Shown: one piece after another, positions 1-6,319 of the stretch
How positions within the stretch are numbered: the first letter of the stretch is position 1
How the letters are laid out: each line of letters begins with the position of its first letter
DNA from: Bordetella parapertussis
GTDB lineage: Bacteria > Pseudomonadota > Gammaproteobacteria > Burkholderiales > CAIKXV01
NCBI GenBank assembly: GCA_945877995.1
Contig: CAMDXD010000203.1
Coordinates: 1-7,198, forward strand
Reading direction: 5' to 3'
DNA length: 7,198 nucleotides
Notes under the pieces: model-generated
What the model was told of the DNA's origin: nothing
Databases searched by the model: none
The model's input: only the letters and a program-made list of their open reading frames with translations
Translations under genes and position numbers: made by a program

Positions 1-529
1 CATGTCGGGGATCTATCAGCAACGCGCGGACATGCTGCTCGAGGGCTTCGGCGAACTGGCCCAGATCGTTGAGCGCGGCACCCAGGTTCATCAGGGGCGC
101 GAAGTCGTCCGGCTTGATGGCCAGCGCCTTGCGGTAGCAGTTGGCGGCATCCTCGAACCGGCCCTGCAGGTCGCGCACCCGCGCCGACAGCAGCCAGCCC
201 TGGTGGTGATTGCGGTCGATCCAGACCAGCGTCTGCAGGTGGCTGGCCGCGGCGTCGGTATCGCCGTGCTCGAGCGCGATCAGCGCGAGGTTCAACCAGG
301 CCTCCGCGTAACGATCGTCGACCGTAACCGCCCTGCGCGCATCGGCTTCGGCTTCATCCAGCCGGCCGAGCCGCAGGCGCGCCGCGGCGCGGTTGGTCAG
401 CGTCGACGGTCGGTCGGGCAGCAGCGCCAGCGAGCCCGAGAAGCGTGACTCGGCGCCTTCAGGATCGCCCCGGCCGAGGCAGGAGAGCCCCTCGAGGAAC
501 AATTGCCGGGCCTGTTCGAAACTATCCAT
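1..529 (-). CDS. Tetratricopeptide-repeat (TPR) protein, N-terminal part
   Basis: The gene runs off the left edge, and 176 residues are visible from an ATG at 529-527 (MDSFEQARQLF). About five consecutive 34-residue helical repeats can be read, near residues 8-42, 43-73, 74-107, 108-141 and 142-175. They carry the usual TPR pattern of small residues at positions 8 and 20, an aromatic near 11 and Pro near 32; examples are EAWLNLALIALEHGD and FEDAANCYRKALAIKP. TPRs form a superhelical protein-binding scaffold. No signal peptide is seen, so the N-terminal part is probably cytoplasmic. In proteobacteria such N-terminal TPR arrays often precede a catalytic domain such as a glycosyltransferase, sulfotransferase or methyltransferase, but any such domain lies outside the window. 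No good Shine-Dalgarno precedes the ATG. A hairpin occupies the 76-bp gap to the cupin gene upstream, so co-transcription with the cupin is uncertain. The TPR call is firm; the function is unknown. Confidence 0.85.
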   Translation of the reverse strand, partial: MDSFEQARQLFLEGLSCLGRGDPEGAESRFSGSLALLPDRPSTLTNRAAARLRLGRLDEAEADARRAVTVDDRYAEAWLNLALIALEHGDTDAAASHLQTLVWIDRNHHQGWLLSARVRDLQGRFEDAANCYRKALAIKPDDFAPLMNLGAALNDLGQFAEALEQHVRALLIDPRH

Positions 530-536
530 GGGTGGG

Positions 537-560
537 TTCGGCTGCGTGGAAACAGCCGAA
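537..560. repeat. Perfect 8-bp inverted repeat (hairpin) between the cupin and TPR genes
   Basis: TTCGGCTG at 537-544 is exactly complementary to CAGCCGAA at 553-560, with an 8-nt loop between them. It lies after the cupin stop codon (606) and 7 nt before the TPR start codon (529) on the minus strand. No U-run follows the stem on that strand (CCCACCC follows), so it is not a textbook intrinsic terminator. It could weaken read-through, process the transcript, or mask the TPR start region. The repeat is directly visible; any role is inferred. Confidence 0.5.
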
Positions 561-605
561 GTTTCTCATGCGGCCGCGGGTTCCTGTGGTGGCTGCCGCG
601 CCGGC

Positions 606-1502
606 CTAGCCGGCGTATCGCGACCGCGCATCCTGTGCCAGCACGACCAGCGCTCCGTGTGGTGCATGCAGCGCATGCCGCCGGCCAGCCGGCAGGTGCA
701 GCATGTTGTACTTCGGCACCTCCACCAGGGCGCCATCGAGGTCGGCCCGCAGGCTGCCTTCCACCACGAAGGTGAACTGTTCGTTGTCGTGCGCATGCGC
801 TGGCAGGGCCGCGCCCGGCGCCAGCCGCAGTACCCCGACGTGGATACGTTCGCCGGTGAGCAGCCGTCCGTGCACGCCCGGTGCCAGCGCTGCCTCGCCG
901 GCCAGCGACAGCGAGGCGCTCGCGGGACCATCGCGCAGGCCGTCGGCCTCGACCATTCCGTAGACGTAGCGCTTGCCGGGCCCGGGCGGCATCGTGCGCC
1001 ACTCGGCCAGGGCCTGGGCGGTGGTCGCCGCCGGTTCGCCGGTCCGGCTGCCGAACCCGGCGAAGCAGTTCGGCCCGTCGTAGCGGCCGTCGACCGGCGG
1101 GCCGACGATGCCGTGGCGGGTATCCTTGACTGCCAGGAACACGAGGTCTTCATCGGGGCAGGCGAGGCCGGTATGGACCACCATCCCCGGCGTGTGCAGG
1201 ATGCTGCCCGGCCCGGCAAACACGCGGTCGCCTTCGATGTCGTTCATCATCATCCCGTGCAGGATGAAGTTGAACTGTTCGTTCGGATGGGAGTGCGCCT
1301 TGGCACCGGTGCCGCGCGCCTGGCGCCCGAGCGTGCAGATGATGTGCTCGCCACGCAGCACCGCGCCGACGGTCGACGATTTGCCGCTGGTGATGTCCGG
1401 CCCGGACAGCAGCCGCCGCGCCGTCACCTCCAGGCTGGTCGGGTTGGCTGGCACTTCGCCGAGCAGGTCGAAGTCGTAGACGTGCTGTACGTCGAGGGTC
1501 AT
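606..1502 (-). CDS. Two-domain cupin (bicupin) protein, putative metal-dependent enzyme
   Basis: The 298-residue protein starts at ATG 1502-1500 (MTLDVQHVYDF). An AGGA lies 11 nt upstream and a closer GAG 7 nt upstream. Two cupin barrels are visible. The first has the HxHxxxE-type motif HSHPNEQFNFILHG (H70, H72, E75) and the second-motif histidine H110 in PGMVVH. The second has HAHDNEQFTFVVEG (H236, H238, E241) and PAGRRH with H276. Both sites keep a full set of putative metal ligands, and the shared NEQF suggests internal duplication. Bicupins include gentisate-type ring-cleaving dioxygenases, oxalate decarboxylases and sugar-acid isomerases. At 298 residues this one is shorter than typical gentisate dioxygenases (about 350), and I cannot assign a reaction. 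No signal peptide is evident. It lies 28 bp downstream of the solute-binding-protein gene on the same strand, so the two are probably co-transcribed. Longer in-frame extensions upstream are ruled out as starts because they run into that gene. Confidence 0.85.
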   Translation of the reverse strand: MTLDVQHVYDFDLLGEVPANPTSLEVTARRLLSGPDITSGKSSTVGAVLRGEHIICTLGRQARGTGAKAHSHPNEQFNFILHGMMMNDIEGDRVFAGPGSILHTPGMVVHTGLACPDEDLVFLAVKDTRHGIVGPPVDGRYDGPNCFAGFGSRTGEPAATTAQALAEWRTMPPGPGKRYVYGMVEADGLRDGPASASLSLAGEAALAPGVHGRLLTGERIHVGVLRLAPGAALPAHAHDNEQFTFVVEGSLRADLDGALVEVPKYNMLHLPAGRRHALHAPHGALVVLAQDARSRYAG

Positions 1503-1530
1503 GTGCTGTCTCGTCCTGTGCGTGCCGGTT

Positions 1531-2547
1531 TCATTCGATGGCCACGCCGAGGCGCCGTCCGGCATCGCCCCACCTGGTTGCCTCGGCGCTGATGAACTTC
1601 GCGAATTCCTGCGGCGTGTTTGCGACCACGTCGTTGCCCTGCGCGACCAGCGTCTGGCGCACGTCGGGCGTCTCTGCGATCGCGCGGATCTCGCGGTAGA
1701 GCTGCTGCACGATCGCAGGTGCTGTCTTCGCCGGGGCCATGAAACCGTACCAGATCGTGGCTTCGTAGCCAGGGACGCCCGACTCGGCAACCGTCGGCAC
1801 ATCGGGCAGCGTGTCGAGTCGCCGCGTTCCGGTGTGCGCGATCAGCCGCAGCCGTCCCGGCTTCCAGAAGCTCTCGGTCGAGAACAGGTTGCTCAGGCCG
1901 ACCTGGATCTCGTTGGAGAGCACTGCCGCGGTGAAGGCGGCGACGCCCTTGTACGGTACGTGGGTCATCTTGATGCCGGCCATCGCGGCCATCACCTCGG
2001 TCGACAGGTGGGCGATGCTGCCCGGCCCCGACGAGCCGTAGTTGATACGGCCCGGCTGGCCCTTTGCATGCGCGATGAGTTCCGGCATCGTCTTCGCCGG
2101 TACCGACGGATGCACCAGCACGCCGAGTGGTGCCGCGATCAGCAGCGTGACCGGCGCGAAGTCGCGAAAGCCGTCGTAGGGCAGTCCCTTCTGCAGGGCC
2201 GAACTGATCACGAAGGTGACCGAGGCGGTCAGGATCGTATGGCCGTCGGGGAGCGCCTTGGCCACCAGGTCGGCACCGACCACGCCAGAGGCGGCCGGGC
2301 GGTTGTCGATGACCACCGGCTGGCCGAGGCGCTGCGTCAGGCGTGCGCCGATCAGGCGAGCGGTGAGGTCGGTACCCCCGCCCGGTGCGAACGGGACAAC
2401 CAGGCGGATCGGCTTGGACGGCCAGGCCTGCGCCCATGCCGTTGTGCCTGCCGCCGCCGTCAGTGCGATCGCGCCTGCCGCGGCTGCGCCTGCAACAGCC
2501 AACCCCCGCCGCGCTGTCGCAGTCCTCTTGCGTGTTGCTCGTTGCAT
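1531..2547 (-). CDS. Tripartite tricarboxylate transporter (TTT) solute-binding protein, Bug family
   Basis: This 338-residue periplasmic binding protein captures a carboxylated ligand for a TctA/TctB-type membrane transporter. The start is ATG 2547-2545, giving MQRATRKRTATARRG and then an Ala-rich hydrophobic stretch (about residues 16-36). A signal-peptidase site AWA|Q follows near residue 39. A strong GGAGGA (2551-2556 on the opposite strand) lies 3 nt before the ATG, which decides this start over an ATG 111 nt further upstream. Family hallmarks are WPSKPIRLVVPFAPGGGTD (42-60), INYGSSGPGSIAHLSTE (169-185), THVPYKG (195-201) and LPDVPTVAESGVPGYE (247-262). No tctA or tctB is present, as is usual for the many orphan Bug proteins of Burkholderiales, which are thought to borrow shared membrane components. 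The ligand cannot be read from the sequence; known members bind citrate, glutamate, nicotinate or aromatic acids. It is the first gene of a minus-strand pair with the cupin. Confidence 0.95.
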   Translation of the reverse strand: MQRATRKRTATARRGLAVAGAAAAGAIALTAAAGTTAWAQAWPSKPIRLVVPFAPGGGTDLTARLIGARLTQRLGQPVVIDNRPAASGVVGADLVAKALPDGHTILTASVTFVISSALQKGLPYDGFRDFAPVTLLIAAPLGVLVHPSVPAKTMPELIAHAKGQPGRINYGSSGPGSIAHLSTEVMAAMAGIKMTHVPYKGVAAFTAAVLSNEIQVGLSNLFSTESFWKPGRLRLIAHTGTRRLDTLPDVPTVAESGVPGYEATIWYGFMAPAKTAPAIVQQLYREIRAIAETPDVRQTLVAQGNDVVANTPQEFAKFISAEATRWGDAGRRLGVAIE

Positions 2548-2638
2548 CCGTCCTCCGGTCGCGGCGTTTGCTGTTTTTTTGAGTATATTCCTGCAGCGTT
2601 TCCGTTTCAGCAACCGCAGGCCACTGGAGCCCCTTCCG
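2548..2638. promoter_or_regulatory. Divergent intergenic region, likely promoters for both gene pairs
   Basis: This 91-bp gap separates the divergent start codons of the binding protein (minus) and the amidohydrolase (plus). It holds the most AT-rich stretch of the window, including a run of seven T at 2574-2580. Overlapping -10-like hexamers occur on both strands: TATATT at 2584-2589 (plus) and TATACT at 2587-2582 (minus), each one mismatch from TATAAT. I find no convincing -35 box at 16-18 bp for either. On the minus strand a TTGCTG lies 20 bp upstream, which is too far to be ideal. This could mean activator dependence. Ribosome sites at its edges are GGAGGA (2551-2556, minus strand) and GGAG (2626-2629, plus strand). 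The promoter assignment is an inference from layout and composition. Confidence 0.45.
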
Positions 2639-3628
2639 ATGACGACCAGTATCGACATTCATGCGCACTGGTATCCCGACGCATGGGTCAGGCTGCTCGA
2701 AGCCGAAGGACCCTCGAACGGCGTGGAGATCGGCCACAACCCGCGCGGCAACGTCACCTTCGCGGTGCCGAAATACAAGGCGACCTTCCAGCAGACGTAC
2801 ATCGACCTGCCGTCGCGGCTGCGCGAGATGGATGCGGCCCGGGTCGACGTGCATGCGCTGTCGCTGACCCAGCCGATGGTCTACTGGGCCTCTCCCGAGT
2901 TCGGCGACCGGCTCGCCCGCGCATACAACGACGGACTGGCCGAGGCGCACCTGCTGCATCCGGAGCGTCTGGTGGGGCTGGCAACGCTGCCGATGCAGGC
3001 GCCCGAACTGGCGGTGGTGGAGGTGCGGCGCGCCGCAACGCTGCCCGGCATCCGCGGCGTCTACATGTCCACCCATGTGATGGACCTCAACCTGGACGAA
3101 CCGGCGTTCGACCCGGTGTACGCCTGCTGCGAGGAACTGGGCCTGCCGATCTTCCTGCATCCGGTGAACCCGGTCGGTGCCGACCGGATGCGCAAGTACC
3201 ACCTGCGCAACCTGATCGGCAACCCGACCGACACGGCCATCGCCGCCGCATCGCTGATCTTCGGGGGCGTGCTCGACCGTTTCCCGAAGCTCGACTTCGT
3301 GCTGCCGCATGCCGGTGGCACGCTGCCGGCGCTCGCGGGACGCTGGGACCACGGCCACAAGGTGCGCAAGGAACTCGCGCACCTGCCGCACCCGCCGTCG
3401 TCCTACCTGCGCCGCTTCTACTACGACACGATCACGCACGACGACCAGACGCTGGTGAACCTGATCCGGCAGGTGGGCGCCGACCGGGTGCTGATGGGCA
3501 GCGACTGCCCGGCCGACATGAGCTACACGCGGCCGGTCGACGTCGTCGAGCGGCTCTCGCAAATCGACCCGGCGGACCGCGAGGCGATCCTCGGACTGTC
3601 TGCCCGCCGCCTCCTGAAACTGGACTGA
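2639..3628 (+). CDS. Metal-dependent amidohydrolase of the ACMSD family (Amidohydrolase_2)
   Basis: The 329-residue protein starts at ATG 2639 (MTTSIDIHAHWYP), with GGAG 9 nt upstream. It has the TIM-barrel metal-site pattern of the aminocarboxymuconate-semialdehyde decarboxylase (ACMSD) family. The elements are HxH at H8/H10 near the N-terminus, H174 in IFLHPVNP, H224 in VLPHAGGTLP and D289 in MGSDCPADM. The spacing matches the ligands and catalytic His of characterised ACMSD closely, so the zinc centre looks complete. Family members decarboxylate or hydrolyse carboxylated aromatic or muconate-type compounds (ACMSD, gamma-resorcylate decarboxylase, isoorotate decarboxylase, 4-oxalomesaconate hydratase). 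The exact substrate cannot be chosen from sequence. It is predicted to be cytoplasmic. Its stop codon is 11 bp before the asparaginase-like gene, whose ribosome site overlaps the stop, so the two are translated as a pair. Annotation as a true ACMSD of tryptophan degradation is not supported, since no kynurenine-pathway genes are seen. Confidence 0.9.
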   Translation: MTTSIDIHAHWYPDAWVRLLEAEGPSNGVEIGHNPRGNVTFAVPKYKATFQQTYIDLPSRLREMDAARVDVHALSLTQPMVYWASPEFGDRLARAYNDGLAEAHLLHPERLVGLATLPMQAPELAVVEVRRAATLPGIRGVYMSTHVMDLNLDEPAFDPVYACCEELGLPIFLHPVNPVGADRMRKYHLRNLIGNPTDTAIAAASLIFGGVLDRFPKLDFVLPHAGGTLPALAGRWDHGHKVRKELAHLPHPPSSYLRRFYYDTITHDDQTLVNLIRQVGADRVLMGSDCPADMSYTRPVDVVERLSQIDPADREAILGLSARRLLKLD

Positions 3629-3639
3629 GGAAAGCCCCC

Positions 3640-4632
3640 ATGAAAAAACCACTGATCTGTGTCGTCGGCACTGGCGGCACCATTGCATCGAAGTACGACG
3701 CGAAGCTTGGCGGCCATGTGTCCGCGGCCTCGGCGGCCGACCTTGTGTCGGCGATCCCGGAACTGCCTGAGGTGGCCGAGGTCAGGATCGTCGAGCACTC
3801 GAACATCAACAGTGCGCTGATGGACAGCGCGACCGCGTTCGGCCTGCGCGATACGCTGCGCAAGGTACTGCAGGACCCGGAGGTCTCCGGCGTCGTGGTC
3901 ACCCATGGCACGGCGACGCTGGAAGAGACCGCCTACCTGATGGATCTCACCGTCGGCAGCGAGCGGCCGATCGTGGTCACCGGCGCGCAGCGCAACGCGG
4001 ACGAGAAGGATGCCGACGGCCCGCGCAACCTGCTGTGCGCGATGCGCATCGCGGCCAGCCCGTCCGCGCGCGATCGTGGCGTGATGGTCGCGCTGGGCAG
4101 CGAGATCCATTCGGCGGTGGACGCGACCAAGGTGAACCCGGAACTGCTGACCTGTTTCGGCGGCCGCGACGGCGGCCCGATCGGTTCGGTCAGCAGCCAG
4201 GGCGTGACGTTCTTCTCCGCGCCCGGGCGCCGCCAGCATCTCGACGTCGACCATATCTGCCCCGACGTGCACGTGATCCGGATGGTGCAGGGGTCCAGCA
4301 ACCTGCTGTTTCGCGCCTGCGTGGACGCGAAGGTCGACGGCATCGTGGTCGAGGCCACCGGCGGCGGCAACGTGAACCTGCCTTTCTACGAAGGGGTATG
4401 CATGGCGATCGATGCCGGCATCCCGGTGATTGCCGGCTCGCGCCTGCCGTCCGGCGCACCCCATCCCGGCAAGGGATACCCAGGCTCCTGGCAGAGCCTG
4501 GTGCGCAAGGGGGCGATCTCGTCGGGTTACCTGAGTGGCATCAAGGCGCGCATCCTGTTGATGGTCGCGCTCGCGCACACGAAGGATCCCGACAGGCTGC
4601 GCGAGATCTTCCGCATCGCCGGGGGCTGCTGA
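3640..4632 (+). CDS. Asparaginase/glutaminase-fold amidohydrolase with altered active site
   Basis: The 330-residue protein starts at ATG 3640; AGGA begins on the last base of the upstream stop codon, 8 nt before the ATG. The asparaginase I/II fold is clear from GTGGTIAS at residues 10-17 (nucleophile T14, equal to T12 of E. coli AnsB), VVTHGTATLEETAY at 86-99, VVTGAQR at 112-118, K164 in DATKVNP (equal to K162), GGGNVNL at 241-247 and the C-terminal IKARILLMVALAHTKDP. No signal peptide is present, so it is cytoplasmic, unlike AnsB. The striking change is Ala92 (codon GCG, 3913-3915) in place of the conserved Asp of THGTDT. That Asp both binds the substrate alpha-amino group and belongs to the Thr-Lys-Asp triad. 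The segment around residues 270-302, which in AnsB carries the second amino-group ligand E283, is about five residues longer and shows no obvious Glu equivalent. Hydrolysis of an amide is likely, but of a substrate without an alpha-amino group. This is inferred from motif comparison by eye. Confidence 0.9.
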   Translation: MKKPLICVVGTGGTIASKYDAKLGGHVSAASAADLVSAIPELPEVAEVRIVEHSNINSALMDSATAFGLRDTLRKVLQDPEVSGVVVTHGTATLEETAYLMDLTVGSERPIVVTGAQRNADEKDADGPRNLLCAMRIAASPSARDRGVMVALGSEIHSAVDATKVNPELLTCFGGRDGGPIGSVSSQGVTFFSAPGRRQHLDVDHICPDVHVIRMVQGSSNLLFRACVDAKVDGIVVEATGGGNVNLPFYEGVCMAIDAGIPVIAGSRLPSGAPHPGKGYPGSWQSLVRKGAISSGYLSGIKARILLMVALAHTKDPDRLREIFRIAGGC

Positions 4633-4689
4633 AGCCAGGACCGCGGGGGGCGCGCGCACGTACCCGAAAGTTGTGGTCGTGCGCTGCCG

Positions 4690-4738
4690 CCGCGCGGGTG
4701 GTCCTTCCCTAGCCGTCCGCGCAGGAAGGACCGCGCGG
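4690..4738. terminator. Large imperfect hairpin between convergent genes, over the cofC 3' end
   Basis: GGTCCTTCC at 4700-4708 pairs perfectly with GGAAGGACC at 4724-4732. Outside it, CCGCGC at 4690-4695 pairs with GCGCGG at 4733-4738 across a 4-nt bulge (4696-4699). The result is about 15 bp of very GC-rich stem with a 15-nt loop that begins with the cofC stop codon (4709-4711). The asparaginase-like gene ends at 4632 on the other strand, so the structure lies where both transcripts end. No U-tract follows on either strand. A bidirectional transcription barrier or an mRNA 3'-end stabiliser is plausible, but a classical intrinsic terminator is not demonstrated. The remaining bases 4633-4689 show nothing else I can support. 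Confidence 0.45.
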
Positions 4739-5362
4739 CACCCGGCCGCCGGCCCGCTGCCAGGCATCGAGGTCGGCGGGGGTATCGATGTCGAATGCGA
4801 GCCGTCGATCGCCGCAGCGGGCCACATCGACGCCGAGCGCCGCCAGCGCGCGCGCGTGACGGTGCAGGCTGCCGGGGCCGAAGGCGAACCGCAGCGGCAG
4901 GGTGGCCGGGAGCAGCATGCCGTTGGTGCCACTGCCTGACTTGTCCGCGAGCAGCACGGTCGACCCGTCCGGTGTTGCCTGCAGCAGCGCCTGCAGCGCG
5001 TGCGCATCGATGTCCGGCATGTCTGCAGAAATCAGCAGCAGTTGCCGCGCCCCGGCAGCACGGGCGACTTCGCGCGCCGCGTCGAGCGCTGCATCGAGGG
5101 TCCTGTCCGCCGCGGCACCCGGCGGATCGCCGATCGCGCGTGCGCCACGCGCGGCCGCCGCGGCGCGTGCGGCCGGGTCGGCACTGACCACGATGCAACG
5201 GCCGAGGCCGCCGAACGTCCCTTCGACCGCAGCGAGCGTGTTGAGCAGCATGTGCGTGCACAGTTGCCTGCGGCCATCGGCGTCGAGAACCGGTGCCAGC
5301 CGGGTCTTGCCCGTGGCCAGCCCCCGGATCGGTACGATCGTCCACGCCTGCTGCGTGTCCAA
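4709..5362 (-). CDS. cofC: CofC/FbiD-type guanylyltransferase of coenzyme F420 biosynthesis
   Basis: The 217-residue enzyme joins GTP to a three-carbon phosphate (2-phospholactate, phosphoenolpyruvate or 3-phosphoglycerate, depending on the organism) to give the donor used by CofD. It has the nucleotidyltransferase signature IVPIRGLATGKTRLAP (9-24), SADMPDID (112-119), DKSGSGTNGML (140-150), FGPGSLHRHA (161-170) and FDIDTPADL (190-198), all characteristic of the family, and a near-typical length. The start is a TTG at 5362-5360. It must begin there or later, because the codon just upstream in the same frame is the TGA that ends cofD. The WTIVPIRG segment sits where the family N-terminus expects it. 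No strong Shine-Dalgarno is visible, so translation probably depends on ribosomes terminating on cofD. Which three-carbon substrate is used cannot be told here; the 3-phosphoglycerate variant is known from Mycetohabitans (Paraburkholderia) rhizoxinica. The C-terminal codons form half of the terminal hairpin. Confidence 0.92.
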   Translation of the reverse strand: MDTQQAWTIVPIRGLATGKTRLAPVLDADGRRQLCTHMLLNTLAAVEGTFGGLGRCIVVSADPAARAAAAARGARAIGDPPGAAADRTLDAALDAAREVARAAGARQLLLISADMPDIDAHALQALLQATPDGSTVLLADKSGSGTNGMLLPATLPLRFAFGPGSLHRHARALAALGVDVARCGDRRLAFDIDTPADLDAWQRAGGRVPRGPSCADG

Positions 5363-6319
5363 TCAGCGTCGGCCCAGCCTGCGCAGCAAGGCGATCGCCT
5401 CGAGCGCGAGCGCGGCCGAGCGGGCCGGTGAGGTCATCATCGTGTCGGTGACGCACACGCCATGGCCCGCCGCGGCGATCGCCCCGGCGTGGCTGCGGTC
5501 GCGCTCGTCGATCACCCAGCCACCGACGCGCGCACCGTAATGCGTGACTACGCCCGATACGTCGACCGCATGGCCCAGTTCACGCATGATCTTCCCCGCA
5601 GGGCCCTTGACCGCTGCACCGCTCACGATCGGTGATACCGCTACCACTGGAATGTCCTGCGCGTCGAGCAGCGCGGCGAGGGCGGGCAGCGCCAGCATGG
5701 GCGCGACACTCAGCCATGGGTTGGACGGGCAGAGCACGATGCCCTCGATGCGCGCAGCGCTGCTGTCCAGCGCCGCCAGAGCCGCCAGCGGCGCTGCGAC
5801 GCGGGCGCTCGACGCGCCGTCGAAGCGGAAGCCGCGCACCACGGGTTCGCAGCGCCGTCGAACGAAATAGTCCTGGAACGCCAGTTCACCTTCGTCGGTA
5901 TCGACGAAGGTGCGCAGCCGGTCGTCGGTGGCCGGGATCACCGCGTGCCGGATGCCGAAGGCACGGCAGAGGTCGGCGGTGATGCCCGACAGCCGGTCGC
6001 CCGATCGCAGCCGGCGGGTACGCTCGACATGCACCGCGAGGTCTCGATCGCCGAGCCTGAACCAGGTATCCCCGCCGATCGCGCCCAGCGCGTCGAGGAA
6101 GTTCCACGTTTCGCCGGCGCGGCCCCAGCCGGTCTCGGAGTTGTGCACCCCGCCCAGCGTGTACATCACCGTGTCGAGGTCGGGCGACACATGGAGCCCG
6201 AGGTGCTCGAAGTCGTCGCCGACGTTGACCACGATCGCGAGTTCGTCGGCACCGAGTACCTGCACCAGGCCCTGCGCCATCCGGGCGCCACCGACACCGC
6301 CTGCGAGTGCGAGGATCAT
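5363..6319 (-). CDS. cofD: CofD/FbiA-type 2-phospholactate transferase (F420-0 synthesis)
   Basis: The 318-residue enzyme transfers the phospho-three-carbon moiety from the CofC product to the deazaflavin Fo, giving F420-0 or a variant of it. Visible family hallmarks are the N-terminal GGVGGAR (7-13), NVGDDFEHLGL (32-42), SPDLDTVMYTLGG (45-57), GDTWFRLGDRDLA (83-95), LCPSNPWLSV (196-205) and SPIVSGAAVKGPAGKIMREL (229-248). A TDTMM segment lies near residue 291. The length is normal and nothing is broken. The start ATG (6319-6317) overlaps the cofE stop codon by one base (TGATG), a classic translational-coupling junction. The stop TGA (5365-5363) directly abuts the TTG start of cofC in the same frame. 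It is the middle gene of the cofE-cofD-cofC operon. Confidence 0.95.
   Translation of the reverse strand: MILALAGGVGGARMAQGLVQVLGADELAIVVNVGDDFEHLGLHVSPDLDTVMYTLGGVHNSETGWGRAGETWNFLDALGAIGGDTWFRLGDRDLAVHVERTRRLRSGDRLSGITADLCRAFGIRHAVIPATDDRLRTFVDTDEGELAFQDYFVRRRCEPVVRGFRFDGASSARVAAPLAALAALDSSAARIEGIVLCPSNPWLSVAPMLALPALAALLDAQDIPVVAVSPIVSGAAVKGPAGKIMRELGHAVDVSGVVTHYGARVGGWVIDERDRSHAGAIAAAGHGVCVTDTMMTSPARSAALALEAIALLRRLGRR

Noticed and set aside
522..569. A 15-codon minus-strand reading frame (MRNFGCFHAAEPTHG) overlapping the TPR start, a possible leader peptide
   Set aside because: It is too short to support, has no good ribosome site at proper spacing, and appears by chance within the hairpin region.
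393..1592. A 399-codon plus-strand open frame over the cupin gene
   Set aside because: It is antisense to the bicupin and shows no domain pattern.
2503..2547. Twin-arginine (Tat) signal in the binding protein (RRGLAVAG)
   Set aside because: The pattern lacks the full SRRxFLK-like motif, and Bug proteins are normally Sec-exported.
2639..3628. Calling the amidohydrolase a true ACMSD of tryptophan degradation
   Set aside because: The metal centre is shared by several decarboxylases and hydratases, and no kynurenine-pathway genes are nearby.
1501..3639. A long in-frame extension upstream of the asparaginase-like gene, giving over 1000 residues
   Set aside because: The extension is low-complexity shadow sequence running through two other genes. 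The ATG at 3640 has a good ribosome site and starts exactly where the family does.
1499..3688. A 729-codon open frame on the minus strand across the amidohydrolase gene
   Set aside because: It is antisense to a gene with clear family motifs and overlaps the binding-protein gene. Its composition (rich in Arg, His, Gln) is typical of GC-rich shadow frames.
3523..5007. A 494-codon minus-strand open frame across the asparaginase-like gene and the cofC end
   Set aside because: It overlaps two well-supported genes and shows only shadow composition.
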